Shown one piece after another: positions 43,571-54,223 of a DNA stretch of 64,000 bases. Source of the DNA: Dactylorhiza incarnata (taxonomy: Eukaryota > Streptophyta > Magnoliopsida > Asparagales > Orchidaceae); contig JAWHQI010000064.1 of NCBI GenBank assembly GCA_033032865.1, positions 5,332,001 to 5,396,000 of the forward strand. Reading direction: 5' to 3'. The translations under genes and the position numbers were made by a program. How positions within the stretch are numbered: position 1 is the first letter of the stretch; every line of letters starts with the position of its first letter. Below the pieces are notes generated by a model. That model was not told the DNA's origin. It worked only from the letters and a program-made list of their open reading frames with translations, and did not search any database.

Positions 43571-44690
43571 AGTGCCGATCTGGCCGGCGCTTGTAGAGTA
43601 GAGCGGACATATCGATGTTTTGGCTTTTCCTTCTGTATTGCCTATAAATTTAGAGTTGACGTGAAGACGTTGCATACTTTCAGAGTCAACTCTAAATAGT
43701 GCCGAACTGGCCGCCGCTTGTAGAGCAGAGCGGACAGATCGATGTTTTGGCTTTTCCTTTTGTATTTCCTATGAATTTAGAGTTGACGTGAATACGTGGC
43801 ATACCTTCAGAGTCAACTCTAAATAGTGCCGAACTGGCCGCCGCTTGTAGAGCAGAGCGGACATATCGATGTTTTGGCTTTTCCTTCTATATTGCCTATA
43901 AATTTAGAGTTGACGTGAAGACGTGGCATACTTTCAGAGTCAACTCTAAATAGTGCCGAACTGACCGCCGCTTGTAGAGCAGAGCGGACAGATCGATGTT
44001 TTGGCTTTTTCTTCTGTATTGCCTATGAATTTAGAGTTGACGTGAATACGTGGCATACCTTCAGAGTCAACTCTAAATAGTGCCGTACTGGCCGCTGCTT
44101 GTAGAGCAGAGCGGACAGATCGATGTTTTGGCTTTTCCTTCTGTATTGCCTATGAATTTAGAGTTGACGTGAATATGTGGCATACCTTCAGAGTCAACTC
44201 TAAATAGTGCCGAACTGGTCGCCGCTTGTAGAGCAGAGCGGACAGATCGATGTTTTGGTTTTTCCTTCTGTATTGCCTATAAATTTAGAGTTAACGTGAA
44301 GACGTGGCATACTTTCAGAGTCAACTCTAAATAGTGCCGAACTGGCCGCCGCTTGTAGAGCAGAGCGGACAGATCGATGTTTTGGCTTTTCCTTCTGTAT
44401 TGCCTATGAATTTAGAGTTGACGTGAATACGTGGCATACCTTCAAAGTCAACTCTAAATAGTGCCGAACTGGCCGCCGCTTGTAGAGCAGAGCGGACAGA
44501 TCGATGTTTTGGCTTTTCCTTCTGTATTGCCTATAAATTTAGAGTTGACGTGAAGACGTGGCATACCTTCAGAGTCAACTTTAAATAGTGTCGAATTGGT
44601 CGCTGCTTGTAGAGCAGTGCAGACAGATCGATGTCTTGGCTTTTCTTTAATTAGTACCTATAATTTAGAGTTGACGTGAAGATGGGACAT
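43571..44690 (+). repeat. 127-bp tandem repeats, alternating A and B types
   Basis: About nine units. The marker GTGCCG(A) occurs at 43572, 43699, 43826 and 43953, then continues every 127 bp. Units mostly alternate between a version with CTATAAATTTAG...GAAGACG and one with CTATGAATTTAG...GAATACG. Each unit ends in a stem of ATTTAGAGTTGAC and GTCAACTCTAAAT. The last unit is diverged. Confidence 0.88.
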
Positions 44691-45159
44691 TCCTTCAGGG
44701 TCAACCCTAAATAGTTTTTGAACCGTGTGACATATGGTAAGGGGCGGTGAAGCACGCCAAGCTGAGCCGAGGATCTTGGTTGCAGGCTAGCAACGGTTCA
44801 AACGTTTTCAATATAGCTGTTTATAGTTTTGCTCTCTTACTTTCATGTGTTTACGAGTTTTGAACCGTGTGACATATGGTAAGAGGCTGTGAGGCACGCC
44901 ATGCTGAGCCAAGGATTTTGGTTGTCAGCTTGAAATAGTTCGGCCACTTTAAATATTTATGTTAGTAGAGCAGAGCGCTCGAGTTCGATGCCTTTACTTA
45001 TTTGTTCTGTTGCTGCCCATGAATTAGAGTTGACGTGCCTATGGGGCATTCCTTTAGCGTCAACCCTAAATAGTGTCGAACTGGCCGCCGCTTGTAGTGC
45101 AGCGTGACGAATCAATGTTTTAAAGTTTTATTCTTGTATTGACGGTAATATAGGTTCCT

Positions 45160-45580
45160 ACGGGAACATCATGTGCCTTCGAGAAATATTCCTACGGGAT
45201 ATATTGTGCCTTCGAGAAATATTCCTACGGGAATATATTGTGCCTTCGAGAAATATTCCTACGGGATATATTGTGCCTTCGAGAAATATTCCTACGGGAA
45301 TATATTGTGCCTTCGAGAAATATTCCTACGGGATATATTGTGCCTTCGAGAAATATTCCTACGGGAATATATTGTGCCTTCGAGAAATATTCCTACGGGA
45401 TATATTGTGCCTTCGAGAAATATTCCTACGGGAATATATTGTGCCTTCGAGAAATATTCTTACGGGATATATTGTGCCTTCGAGAAATATTCCTACGGGA
45501 ATATATTGTGCCTTCGAGAAATATTCCTACGGGATATATTGTGCCTTCGAGAAATATTCCTATGGGAATATAATGTGCCT
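45160..45580 (+). repeat. 33/34-bp minisatellite, dimer of 67 bp
   Basis: TGTGCCTTCGAGAAATATTC plus CTACGGGATATAT (33 bp) alternates with the same unit ending GGGAATATAT (34 bp), about twelve units. Since 67 is not a multiple of three, each reading frame cycles through all phases, and all three plus-strand frames stay open for about 110-170 codons. The same array is at 53040-53460 in the right LTR. Confidence 0.9.
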
Positions 45581-46339
45581 TGGGAGAATGTCGGATGGCC
45601 GCTGAGTTTTACTCTAAGGCAACCCGCACGACGGACGGTCTGGGAGGGCAACCCGTGCGAAACTCATAGAACTACATGGGTCTGAGACCGTATGCAGGAT
45701 GATACGGTGTACGTAGGCGGTGGTCGTGGGAAGACTGCCTCGGCCCAATAAGAGTCCCGATATCCCCTCCCTTATAAATGTTATATTATGACTGTTTGTT
45801 AGTAGGGGTTGGATTCTGTTCGTGGTTCTAATAACTTATCTTTGGCACAGGTGACAGGTGCGGATGAGTGACAACATCTGTGTGTGGATGAAGCCACATA
45901 GCAGGCTACTTCAGGTATACGTTATTAAGTCGCATCTCCTTTTTGTTGTGCCCTACCCCAGGGTATATATATATATAATGGCAGTGAAGCCTTGATGGAT
46001 ATGATTTATTGCGGCGGCGAAATCGATATTACTCATACAGGTTTTGAAATTGTGGTTTCTGTGATATTTAATCTTCCGCTATAAACCATGTCTTCCGCTA
46101 AGGGTAACAAAGTGCACTCTTTAATGATGTCTTCCGCTAAAATACTGCTTCCTTACTCTGTTGGTGTGTAGTGACTTTCGCTTAACACCACCCCTAGGCA
46201 TGTCATCGGAGTGTTTAAGGAAAAGGGTTGGAGAAGCTAGTGCCTTCTCCCTTCGGGGTCGCTTCGGCGTCGTGCTAAAGGGTGGTGTGCGATAAGATCC
46301 CCCGGTCGGACCGTCGATTTGGGAGGGGGGGTCTTACAA

Positions 46340-46603
46340 ATGGATCAGATCCTAACCGATCTTTCGACCAATAGTGTTCACAGAAACAACTCTTTCTTCA
46401 CCGATTATTATTGCGTGGTTCGGGACGAACCACTGCAGCGGAAGCGGTGGTGGACCTTAAAGGAAAAAGTTAACGACAAACTTGGCATATATATGTGGAT
46501 TAACACTTACATGCCTTTACCACATCGGATATCAATTGATGATTTACCTTGTCCCCATAAAACACTTTCATTAAACCCTGCAATTGACCAGTTCAAATTT
46601 TGA
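46340..46603 (+). CDS. 87-codon sense frame starting at the LTR boundary, unknown
   Basis: The ATG is the second base after the LTR. The sequence is protein-like (MDQILTDLSTNSVHRNNSFF, QRKRWWTLKEKVNDKLGIYM) and ends at TGA. About 65 and 245 bp further on there are a CGAG/GTAAGC donor-like site and a TTTCAG/G acceptor-like site followed by MCWIEVKWW, so it may be part of a captured intron-containing host gene. I recognise no family. The ATG overlaps the presumed primer-binding TGG. Confidence 0.35.
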   Translation: MDQILTDLSTNSVHRNNSFFTDYYCVVRDEPLQRKRWWTLKEKVNDKLGIYMWINTYMPLPHRISIDDLPCPHKTLSLNPAIDQFKF

Positions 46604-47210
46604 ACTCCGGGTTTAAGCCTCTTTGTTTTATTGGGATTAAAGTCTCGTTTTCAAAATTCCATTCGAGGTAAGCTAATCAAATGAAATTTTGTGTGAATAT
46701 GGAGAATTACTCTGACGATGGCAAATATGAAGTATGCTTTGACTTGATATAACGTTTATCAATTTGGCGATTTGTTTAAAATAAAGTCATGCAATCGTAG
46801 AAGAACTATGATGAAATGTTAGTCTTTTCAATAACGCCAATATTTCAGGAAATAATTACTAAGGCAATGTGCTGGATTGAAGTAAAATGGTGGCAAATTT
46901 AGAAAAGCTTGTATGCATCCCATCCCAGAAGTACATTATTAGCATTCATGGGACTTGCGATATTTGCATACGCGGCCAGCCAGAAAGCCTCGTTAAAAAA
47001 AGGGTAAGCCACTGCGGACCCGAATGTGCTGGTTACCTATTTTATTCACTGCGTTTATTGTAAATTGCTTGCGGTGGAAAAGTGGCGGGTCGGTCATCCC
47101 CGTAGACCGTACGTACCGGTGCGGGAAGTTTGACGACTCTAGGCGACAGGGAGGTGTGCACCCCAGGAGCTCGGTTGGATCTTATATGCCCTGCTGGGTC
47201 CCTCCGCTAG

Positions 47211-47519
47211 TTGGCCAAATTCAGTGATTGCCGGATGTCTCCTACGTCCGAGGGTACACAGGGTTGTACGTTGGGGGCCTGGGTAGTGCGGTACATCCAC
47301 ACCCAGAAGTGGCAGGACCGGCCACTGTCACCGACGGCCACATCGGTGAGGCTCGCGGGGTTCGCTACCCTGCAAAAAGAAGCGGTCAAAATATTTCAAC
47401 GTAAAGAGCAAACTGGTAAAACATTATATGTGATTACCGTGGCGGGTCAGTCGTGCCCAAGGACCGTTCATACAGGAATGGGAAGGTTGACGACTCATGA
47501 GGTACTAGGGAGTGTGTGA
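47211..47519 (+). CDS. 102-codon sense frame, internal unit 1, unknown
   Basis: Contains AWVVRYIHTQKWQDRPL and SPTATSVR. The same peptide is read in the second duplicated unit (47583-47774) and, on the minus strand, in both units of the inverted copy (63866-63612 and 63548-63333). The underlying DNA can form CTGGGT...ACCCAG and CACCGA...TCGGTG stems, so conservation may reflect RNA structure rather than protein. Confidence 0.3.
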   Translation: MAKFSDCRMSPTSEGTQGCTLGAWVVRYIHTQKWQDRPLSPTATSVRLAGFATLQKEAVKIFQRKEQTGKTLYVITVAGQSCPRTVHTGMGRLTTHEVLGSV

Positions 47520-47582
47520 ACCCGAGGAGGTTATTTATTATTTCCCCGCAGGGTCCCTCTGCTGGATAGCTGAATTTTGTAA

Positions 47583-47774
47583 TTGACGGATGTTGCTCAC
47601 ATCCAGGAGTACACTGGGTTGTACATTAGGGCCTGGGTAGTGCGGTACGTCCACACCCAGAAGTGGCAGGACCGGCCACTGTCACCGACGGCCACATCGG
47701 TGAGGCCCGCGGGGGTCGCAACCCTGCTGGAAGAAAAGCGGTCAAACGGTTTCAACATTGGGTGTTGTGATTGA
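47583..47774 (+). CDS. 63-codon sense frame, internal unit 2, unknown
   Basis: Diverged duplicate of the preceding frame with AWVVRYVHTQKWQDRPL. The counterpart in the inverted copy is at 63548-63333. Confidence 0.28.
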   Translation: MTDVAHIQEYTGLYIRAWVVRYVHTQKWQDRPLSPTATSVRPAGVATLLEEKRSNGFNIGCCD

Positions 47775-48118
47775 GTCGTGAGTACTCGTTATGCATGGCT
47801 TGCATATGCATCAAAACATACATATTCGCATATGCATCATTTCCATCAAAACATACATATCTGCATATACCATTAACGTATAACCTTCGTATGGGAGTTG
47901 GTTATATGTTTATGGATTTTTACTGCTTATTTGCAATTTTATCTATACCATTAACATATAACCTTCGTATGGGAGTTGCTTATATGTTTATAGATTTTTA
48001 CTGCTTATTTGCAATTTTATCTGTTCCACCAATATATAACCTTCGTATGGGAGTCGGTCATATGTTGATAGGTGTTACAAAAGCTTATGCAAGTTATAAC
48101 TTTTATATGTTCCACTGA
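47771..48118 (+). CDS. 115-codon frame with three hydrophobic 26-residue repeats
   Basis: The 78-bp repeat equals 26 codons, so it is read in one frame: PLTYNLRMGVGYMFMDFYCL recurs three times with changes. The inverted copy keeps two to three of these repeats in the same frame (63336-63061). The repeats are hydrophobic and could be membrane-inserting if made. No known family. Confidence 0.3.
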   Translation: MSREYSLCMACICIKTYIFAYASFPSKHTYLHIPLTYNLRMGVGYMFMDFYCLFAILSIPLTYNLRMGVAYMFIDFYCLFAILSVPPIYNLRMGVGHMLIGVTKAYASYNFYMFH

Positions 48119-48165
48119 CACGTAGCCCCGTAAAAGAATTAACTATATGTGGATGGATTTTTACT

Positions 48166-48309
48166 ATGTGCCTTTCGAACACAACTCATAAATTTTGCGT
48201 TTCAGATATGCAAACCCTGGAAGGTGTTGAGTTGCCTCCACTTCCAGCTGAGCTCGGCTCCCTGGAAGGTGTTGAGTTGCCTCCGCTTCCAGTTGAGCTC
48301 GGCTCCTAG
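48166..48309 (+). CDS. 47-codon frame with 20-residue repeats, truncated by TAG
   Basis: A 60-bp repeat read as LEGVELPPLPxELGS. In this copy a TAG stops it after two repeats; the inverted copy reads about five repeats without a stop (62965-62633, 110 codons). Confidence 0.3.
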   Translation: MCLSNTTHKFCVSDMQTLEGVELPPLPAELGSLEGVELPPLPVELGS

Positions 48310-48616
48310 AAGGTGTTGAGTTGCCTTCGTCTCCCGTAAAGCTCGGTTCACGGGAGGGGTATCGAGTGATGAAGGGTTTCTTGTTTCTCACGATTAGATC
48401 AATTTGAATCGTTCGAACTACCCTGTAGTTCACATAAGCTACATATATAGTACACGGCGGGAGCCGTCAACATAGCTCGTTAGGTAAAACCAAACCTAGA
48501 GACCTTTAAAATTTGGGATCGTTCGACACCTCTAGTGGTTTACAGTATGTCCCGTTTCGAACCCCCATGACCCACTCGTATTTTCAGGGACGAAAATTTT
48601 CTTTGTTTTATTGGAT

Positions 48617-49923
48617 TGTAACATCCCAATTTTAAAAAGGGGTTTAGCCGGGCCGGTTGAACCCTTGGAAGAGCTTAGGCTGGGTCATAGGACAACCACG
48701 ACTCGACCTTCACCACCTAATGGTGGTCATTTGGAGAAATAACTGTTTTGGGTAGTATTGTGCTTCGCCGCAACGTCAAAATTATTTATTGAGCATACGT
48801 GCTCCGAATCGACTTCCGTCAGTTGTGTTAGACTCGTATAGTTGATACGAGTGCAACGGAACTCGTTTCGTTTCGATCCGATGTCATATGTAGAATATGA
48901 CTATTTTGAGTATCGTAGCGCGCCACGACGACGCGATTTTAGAATATGGAGCATACGTGCTCTGAAGTGAATTCCGTCAGTTGCGTTAGAATCGTATGGT
49001 CAATCCGAGTGCAACGAAATTCGTTTCATTCCGATCTGAGGTTGTTTCGAGAAAATGACTATTTTGAGTAAAATCGAGCGTCTCAACAACGCCATTTTCA
49101 AATGATAAGCAAACGAACTCCGAATTGAATTCCGTCAGTTGCCTTAGACTCGTATTGCCGATACAAGTACAACAGAATTCGTTTCGTTCCAATCGGAGGT
49201 CGTTTGGAGAAAACGACTATTTTGAGTAATATCGAGCGTCGCTACAACGCCATTTTCAAATGATAAGCAAACGAACTCCGAATTGAATTCCGTCAGTTGC
49301 CTTAGACTCGTATTGCCGATACAGGTGCAACATAATTCGTTTCATTCCAATCCGAGGTCGTTTGGAGAAAACGACTATTTTGAGTTGCATTAGACTCGTA
49401 TAGTCGATACGAGTGCAACAAAATTCGTTTTGTTCGATTTCGACGTCGTTTAATCAGGTAAATAAAAATAAACGTTCGTAAAATTATAAGAATCTCGAAA
49501 TATGTAAACACTTGATTTCGACCCTGTCACATCAACATTGACCCGACACTCGACGACGCGGACCTACATTGACTTTAACATGCACGGAGGACCCACTTAA
49601 GGTTGACTTGGGTCAAACCCTTCTTATAAAAGGTATTCCTTTATAAAATTTCACTACCTCCCCTCAAAACCCACTCACCCCATGCCCAATCCTCCCCATC
49701 TGAATTCCAAGGACTCTAAATCCTTAGGCTTAAGGTTTGATGCCAAGGCTAACCCAGGCTTAGCCTAAACAATCACTAATCCCCACTTAGCCTAAAAACA
49801 AGATAGTGGACTTGGATATTTTGTGAGCTTAACCCATGCCACTAACCCAAGGGGTCAAGCACCCAATCAGGTGCTGCCATCAGCTCCCCTCCACCCAACC
49901 ATGGTAGCCTGGAGTTTACTCGG

Positions 49924-50008
<85 letters not shown>

Positions 50009-53000
50009 GAGGGAGGGGAGGGGCTCGGGTGGGCTATAAAACAAGTCCCAACCTTTGCTTCAAGGAGACACCACCTCCAGGAGCTCCCCCCTTCATAAAT
50101 GAAACCAGCCCTGCTGGTTTGAAGATCTCGCCGGCGCCGGAGAAGAAGCTCCAAGCTCCACCGCCACCTCCACCACCCTCTCATGGTGGCTTCGCCGGAG
50201 GACTCCCGGAGGGCCTCAAACATGATGGCACCTTCTCCTCTCCTCCCACCCTCACTCTCAGACGCCTCGCATGCGAACTCCGGCGACCGGAGCGCCGCCG
50301 CCGTTCCCCCCCCACCCCCCCCCCCCCCCCCCTCTCCTCCGTTCAAAGTTCTAGGAAAATAGCTCCGACGGTGGCCGGCGGCGGCAGGCCACCGGACCAC
50401 CGCCGGAGGGAGCGCCCGCCCCCTAGGAGTTGGCAGGGGGCGGAGCCATGGCCGGCCGGCGGCGGGGGAGGCCCGTAAGGGTGCTGCTCGGTACAGGCGG
50501 CGAGGAACTGTTTTTAACAAAAAAAAAAAGATTTTTTTTTTTTTTTATATATAAGATTTATAATATAAATCTTGGTATTTGATTTTCTGGAAGGTGAATG
50601 AAAGCTCAAATGAAAAAGTTTTGAACACAAAATATCTTCATCTTGGCAAGGGCTAGTTCCCGTAAAAATTTCATAATTTTTGGAGGAGGCTTAGTATTTT
50701 TAACAATTAAAATACTATAATATTTTGGGTTTTTGAATTATCAGAGGGCCGTAACACTAATGGAAAATTCTGAGAAAATTTGGGAAGCTTCCTAATACTG
50801 GCCTACATCTACTGTATTTATTTTGGAATTTTTGAAATGGGTTTACTATTTTTAGATGCTAAAAATCTATGTTATAAATTAATAATGAATTACGCTCTCC
50901 TCCAGCACGTCTCCAAAAATTACGGGAAGCTCGGGCGGTTGGATCGCACCCTCTAAAAAGTTTGGGTATTTTGAAAAGTAAAAATATCGACGCATAATTA
51001 AGGTTGCAATCGCGAGGCGACACCGCAAATTCAATAACATGAAAATAATTAAAAATGTGAAATCAAGGCACGCGAAAATAAGGAATCTCATAAAATATAA
51101 GTAAACTCCTATGAACGGAGAAGGAACAGAATTTCCTCCTATTAACGGAGATGGAACAGAATTTCCTCCTATGAACGGAGATGGAACAGAACTTTCCTCC
51201 TAAAAACGGAGTCGACTTTGAAGCCTCCTGTTATGGAGTGATTGGACTACTAACCTGTTTATTTATATACTTCCTCCAGTCTCATACTGGTCCTTATTTA
51301 CTGCTTTCAGTATCTTTAAATCCAGTCTCGCACTGGTCCCCCGCATCTACTTTCTGTACTTTCAATTCTCCAGTCTCGCACTGGTCCTGATATTATGGCC
51401 CCTGCTTCCGGCCTTTATTACTGCTTATGATGCACCTTAATTATATCTTAGTGCCGATCTGGCCGCCGCTTGCAGAGCAGAGTGGACATAAAGATGTTTT
51501 GGCTTTTCCTTCTGTATTGCCTATAAATTTAGAGTTGACGTGAAGACGTGACATACTTTCAGAGTCAACTCTAAATAGTGTCGAACTGGCCGCCGCTTGT
51601 AGAGCAGAGCGGACAGATCGATGTTTTGGCTTTTCCTTCTGTATTGCCTATGAATTTAGAGTTGACGTGAATACGTGGCATACCTTCAGAGTCAACTCTA
51701 AATAGTGTCGAACTGGCCGCCGCTTGTAGAGCAGAGCGGACATATCGATGTTTTGGCTTTTCCTTCTGTATTGCCTATAAATTTAGAGTTGACGTGAAGA
51801 CGTGACATACTTTCAGAGTCAACTCTAAATAGTGCCGAACTGGCCGCCGCTTGTAGAGCAGAGCAGACAGATCGATGTTTTGGCTTTTCCTTCTGTATTG
51901 CCTATGAATTTAGAGTTGACGTGAATATGTGACATACCTTCATAGTCAACTCTAAATAGTGCCGAACTGGCCGCCGCTTGTAGAGCAGAGCGGACAGATC
52001 GATGTTATGGCTTTTCCTTCTGTATTGCCTATGAATTTAGAGTTGACGTGAATACGTGGCATACCTTCAGAGTCAACTCTAAATAGTGCCGAACTGGCCG
52101 CCGCTTGTAGAGCAGAGCGGACAGATCGATGTTTTGGTTTTTCCTTCTGTATTGCCTATAAATTTAGAGTTGACGTGAAGACGTGGCATACTTTCAGAGT
52201 CAACTCTAAATAGTGCCGAACTGGCCGCCGCTTGTAGAGCAGAGCAGACAGATCGATGTTTTGGCTTTTCCTTCTGTATTGCCTATGAATTTAGAGTTGA
52301 CGTGAATACGTGGCATACCTTCAGAGTCAACTCTAAATAGTGTCAAACTGGCCGCCGCTTGTAGAGCAGAGCGGACAGATCGATGTTTTGGTTTTTCCTT
52401 CTGTATTGCCTATAAATTTAGAGTTGACGTGAAGACGTGGCATACCTTCAGAGTCAACTTTAAAATAGTGTCGAATTGGTCGCTGCTTGTAGAGCAGTGC
52501 GGACAGATCGATGTCTTGGCTTTTCTTTAATTAGTACCTATAATTTAGAGTTGGCGTGAAGATGAGACATTCCTTCAGGGTCAACCCTAAATAGTTTTTG
52601 AACCGTGTGACATATGGTAAGGGGCGGTGAAGCACGCCAAGCTGAGCCGAGGATCTTGGTTGCAGGCTAGCAACGGTTCAAACGTTTTCAATATAGCTGT
52701 TTATAGTTTTGCTCTCTTACTTTCATGTGTTTACGAGTTTTGAACCGTGTGACATATGGTAAGAGGCTGTGAGGCACGCCATGCTGAGCCAAGGATTTTG
52801 GTTGTCAGCTTGAAATAGTTCGGCCACTTTAAATATTTATGTTAGTAGAGCAGAGCGCTCGAGTTCGATGCCTTTACTTATTTGTTCTGTTGCTGCCCAT
52901 GAATTAGAGTTGACGTGCCTATGGGGCATTCCTTTAGCGTCAACCCTAAATAGTGTCGAACTGGCCGCCGCTTGTAGTGCAGCGTGACGAATCAATGTTT

Positions 53001-54218
53001 TAAAGTTTTATTCTTGTATTGACGGTAATATAGGTTCCTACGGGAACATCATGTGCCTTCGAGAAATATTCCTACGGGATATATTGTGCCTTCGAGAAAT
53101 ATTCCTACGGGAATATATTGTGCCTTCGAGAAATATTCCTACGGGATATATTGTGCCTTCGAGAAATATTCCTACGGGAATATATTGTGCCTTCGAGAAA
53201 TATTCCTACGGGATATATTGTGCCTTCGAGAAATATTCCTACGGGAATATATTGTGCCTTCGAGAAATATTCATACGGGATATATTGTGCCTTCGAGAAA
53301 TATTCCTACGGGAATATATTGTGCCTTCGAGAAATATTCTTACGGGATATATTGTGCCTTCGAGAAATATTCCTACGGGAATATATTGTGCCTTCGAGAA
53401 ATATTCCTACGGGATATATTGTGCATTCGAGAAATATTCCTACTTGAATATAATGTGCCTTGGGAGAATGTCGGATGGCCGCTGAGTTTTACTCTAAGGC
53501 AACCCGCACGACGGACGGTCTGGGAGGGCAACCCGTGCGAAACTCATAGAACTACGTGGGTCTGAGACCGTATGCAGGATGATACGGTGTACGTAGGCGG
53601 TGGTCGTGGGAAGACTGCCTCGGCCCAATAAGAGTCCCGATATCCCCTCCCTTATAAATGTTATATTATGACTGTTTGTTAGTAGGGGTTGGATTCTGTT
53701 CGTGGTTCTAATAACTTGTCTTTGGCACAGGTGACAGGTGCGGATGAGTGACAACATCTGTGTGTGGATGAAGCCACAGAGCAGGCTACTTCAGGTATAC
53801 GTTATTAAGTCGCATCTCCTTTTTGTTGTGCCCTACCCCAGGGTATATATATATATAATGGCAGTGAAGCCTTGATGGATATGATTTATTGCGGCGGCGA
53901 AATCGATATTACTCATACAGGTTTTGAAATTGTGGTTTCTGTGATATTTAATCTTCCGCTATAAACCATGTCTTCCGCTAAGGGTAACAAAGCGCACTCT
54001 TTAATGATGTCTTCCGCTAAAATACTGCTTCCTTACTCTGTTGGTGTGTAGTGACTTTCGCTTAACACCACCCCTAGGCATGTCATCGGAGTGTTCAAGG
54101 AAAAGGGTTGGAGAAGCTAGTGCCTTCTCCCTTCGGGGTCGCTTCGGCGTCGTGCTAAAGGGTGGTGTGCGATAAGATCCCCCGGTCGGACCGTCGATTT
54201 GGGAGGGGGGGTCTTACA
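48617..54218 (+). repeat. Giant LTR, right copy
   Basis: 5,602 bp with the same layout as the left LTR: 158-bp repeats (48734-49450), a longer GA microsatellite (49928-50005), TATA box (50035-50041), a C-run (50308-50331), 127-bp repeats (51451-52560) and the minisatellite (53040-53460). Differences from the left copy are scattered substitutions, one lost 158-bp unit and microsatellite length. Confidence 0.88.
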
Positions 54219-54223
54219 ACTAT
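54219..54223. repeat. Target-site duplication ACTAT, right copy
   Basis: Matches 40718-40722. The Sirevirus integrase frame resumes here. Confidence 0.9.

Larger units (their letters stand above)
40723..46338 (+). repeat. Giant LTR, left copy
   Basis: In order: five 158-bp repeats (40840-41630), a GA microsatellite (42105-42137), a TATA box (42167-42173), a GC-rich leader (42200-42640), an A/T-rich stretch, 127-bp repeats (43571-44690), a 142-bp duplication (about 44716-44990), a 33/34-bp minisatellite (45160-45575) and a terminal 750 bp with CTTCCGCTA repeats. No recognised protein. The GC-rich leader has open frames on both strands (up to 125 codons, Pro/Arg-rich) that follow from composition. 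Confidence 0.88.
46339..48616 (+). other. Internal region of giant-LTR copy 1
   Basis: 2,278 bp without gag or pol. It contains an 87-codon frame at the LTR boundary, a diverged duplication of about 365 bp (47084-47760), three 78-bp repeats (47868-48100) and three 60-bp repeats (48205-48345). Its right two-thirds recur, inverted and diverged, at 62275-64000. Confidence 0.8.
40723..54218 (+). mobile_element. Giant-LTR retrotransposon derivative (LARD-like), copy 1
   Basis: 13,496 bp with LTRs of 5,616 bp (40723-46338) and 5,602 bp (48617-54218), a 2,278-bp internal region (46339-48616) and an exact 5-bp target duplication. Both LTRs run TGTAAC...CTTACA and are near-identical along their length, indicating a recent insertion. 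The internal region has no gag, protease, integrase or RT. This fits LARDs: long LTRs, non-coding conserved interior, mobilised by a partner. Plus orientation is inferred from a TATAAAA box in each LTR and a TGG two bases inside the left LTR. I could not match a tRNA to TGGATCAGATCC or find a clear polypurine tract, so the parental superfamily is open. Confidence 0.88.

Noticed and set aside
45160..45580. CRISPR-like appearance of regular 33/34-bp repeats
   Set aside because: There are no variable spacers between repeats, the array is head-to-tail in an LTR, and the genome is a plant.
40723..46338. Possibility that the 5.6-kb repeats are a segmental duplication rather than LTRs
   Set aside because: TG...CA ends, direct orientation, an exact 5-bp target duplication around the pair, and a clean interruption of the Sirevirus pol frame all fit LTRs.
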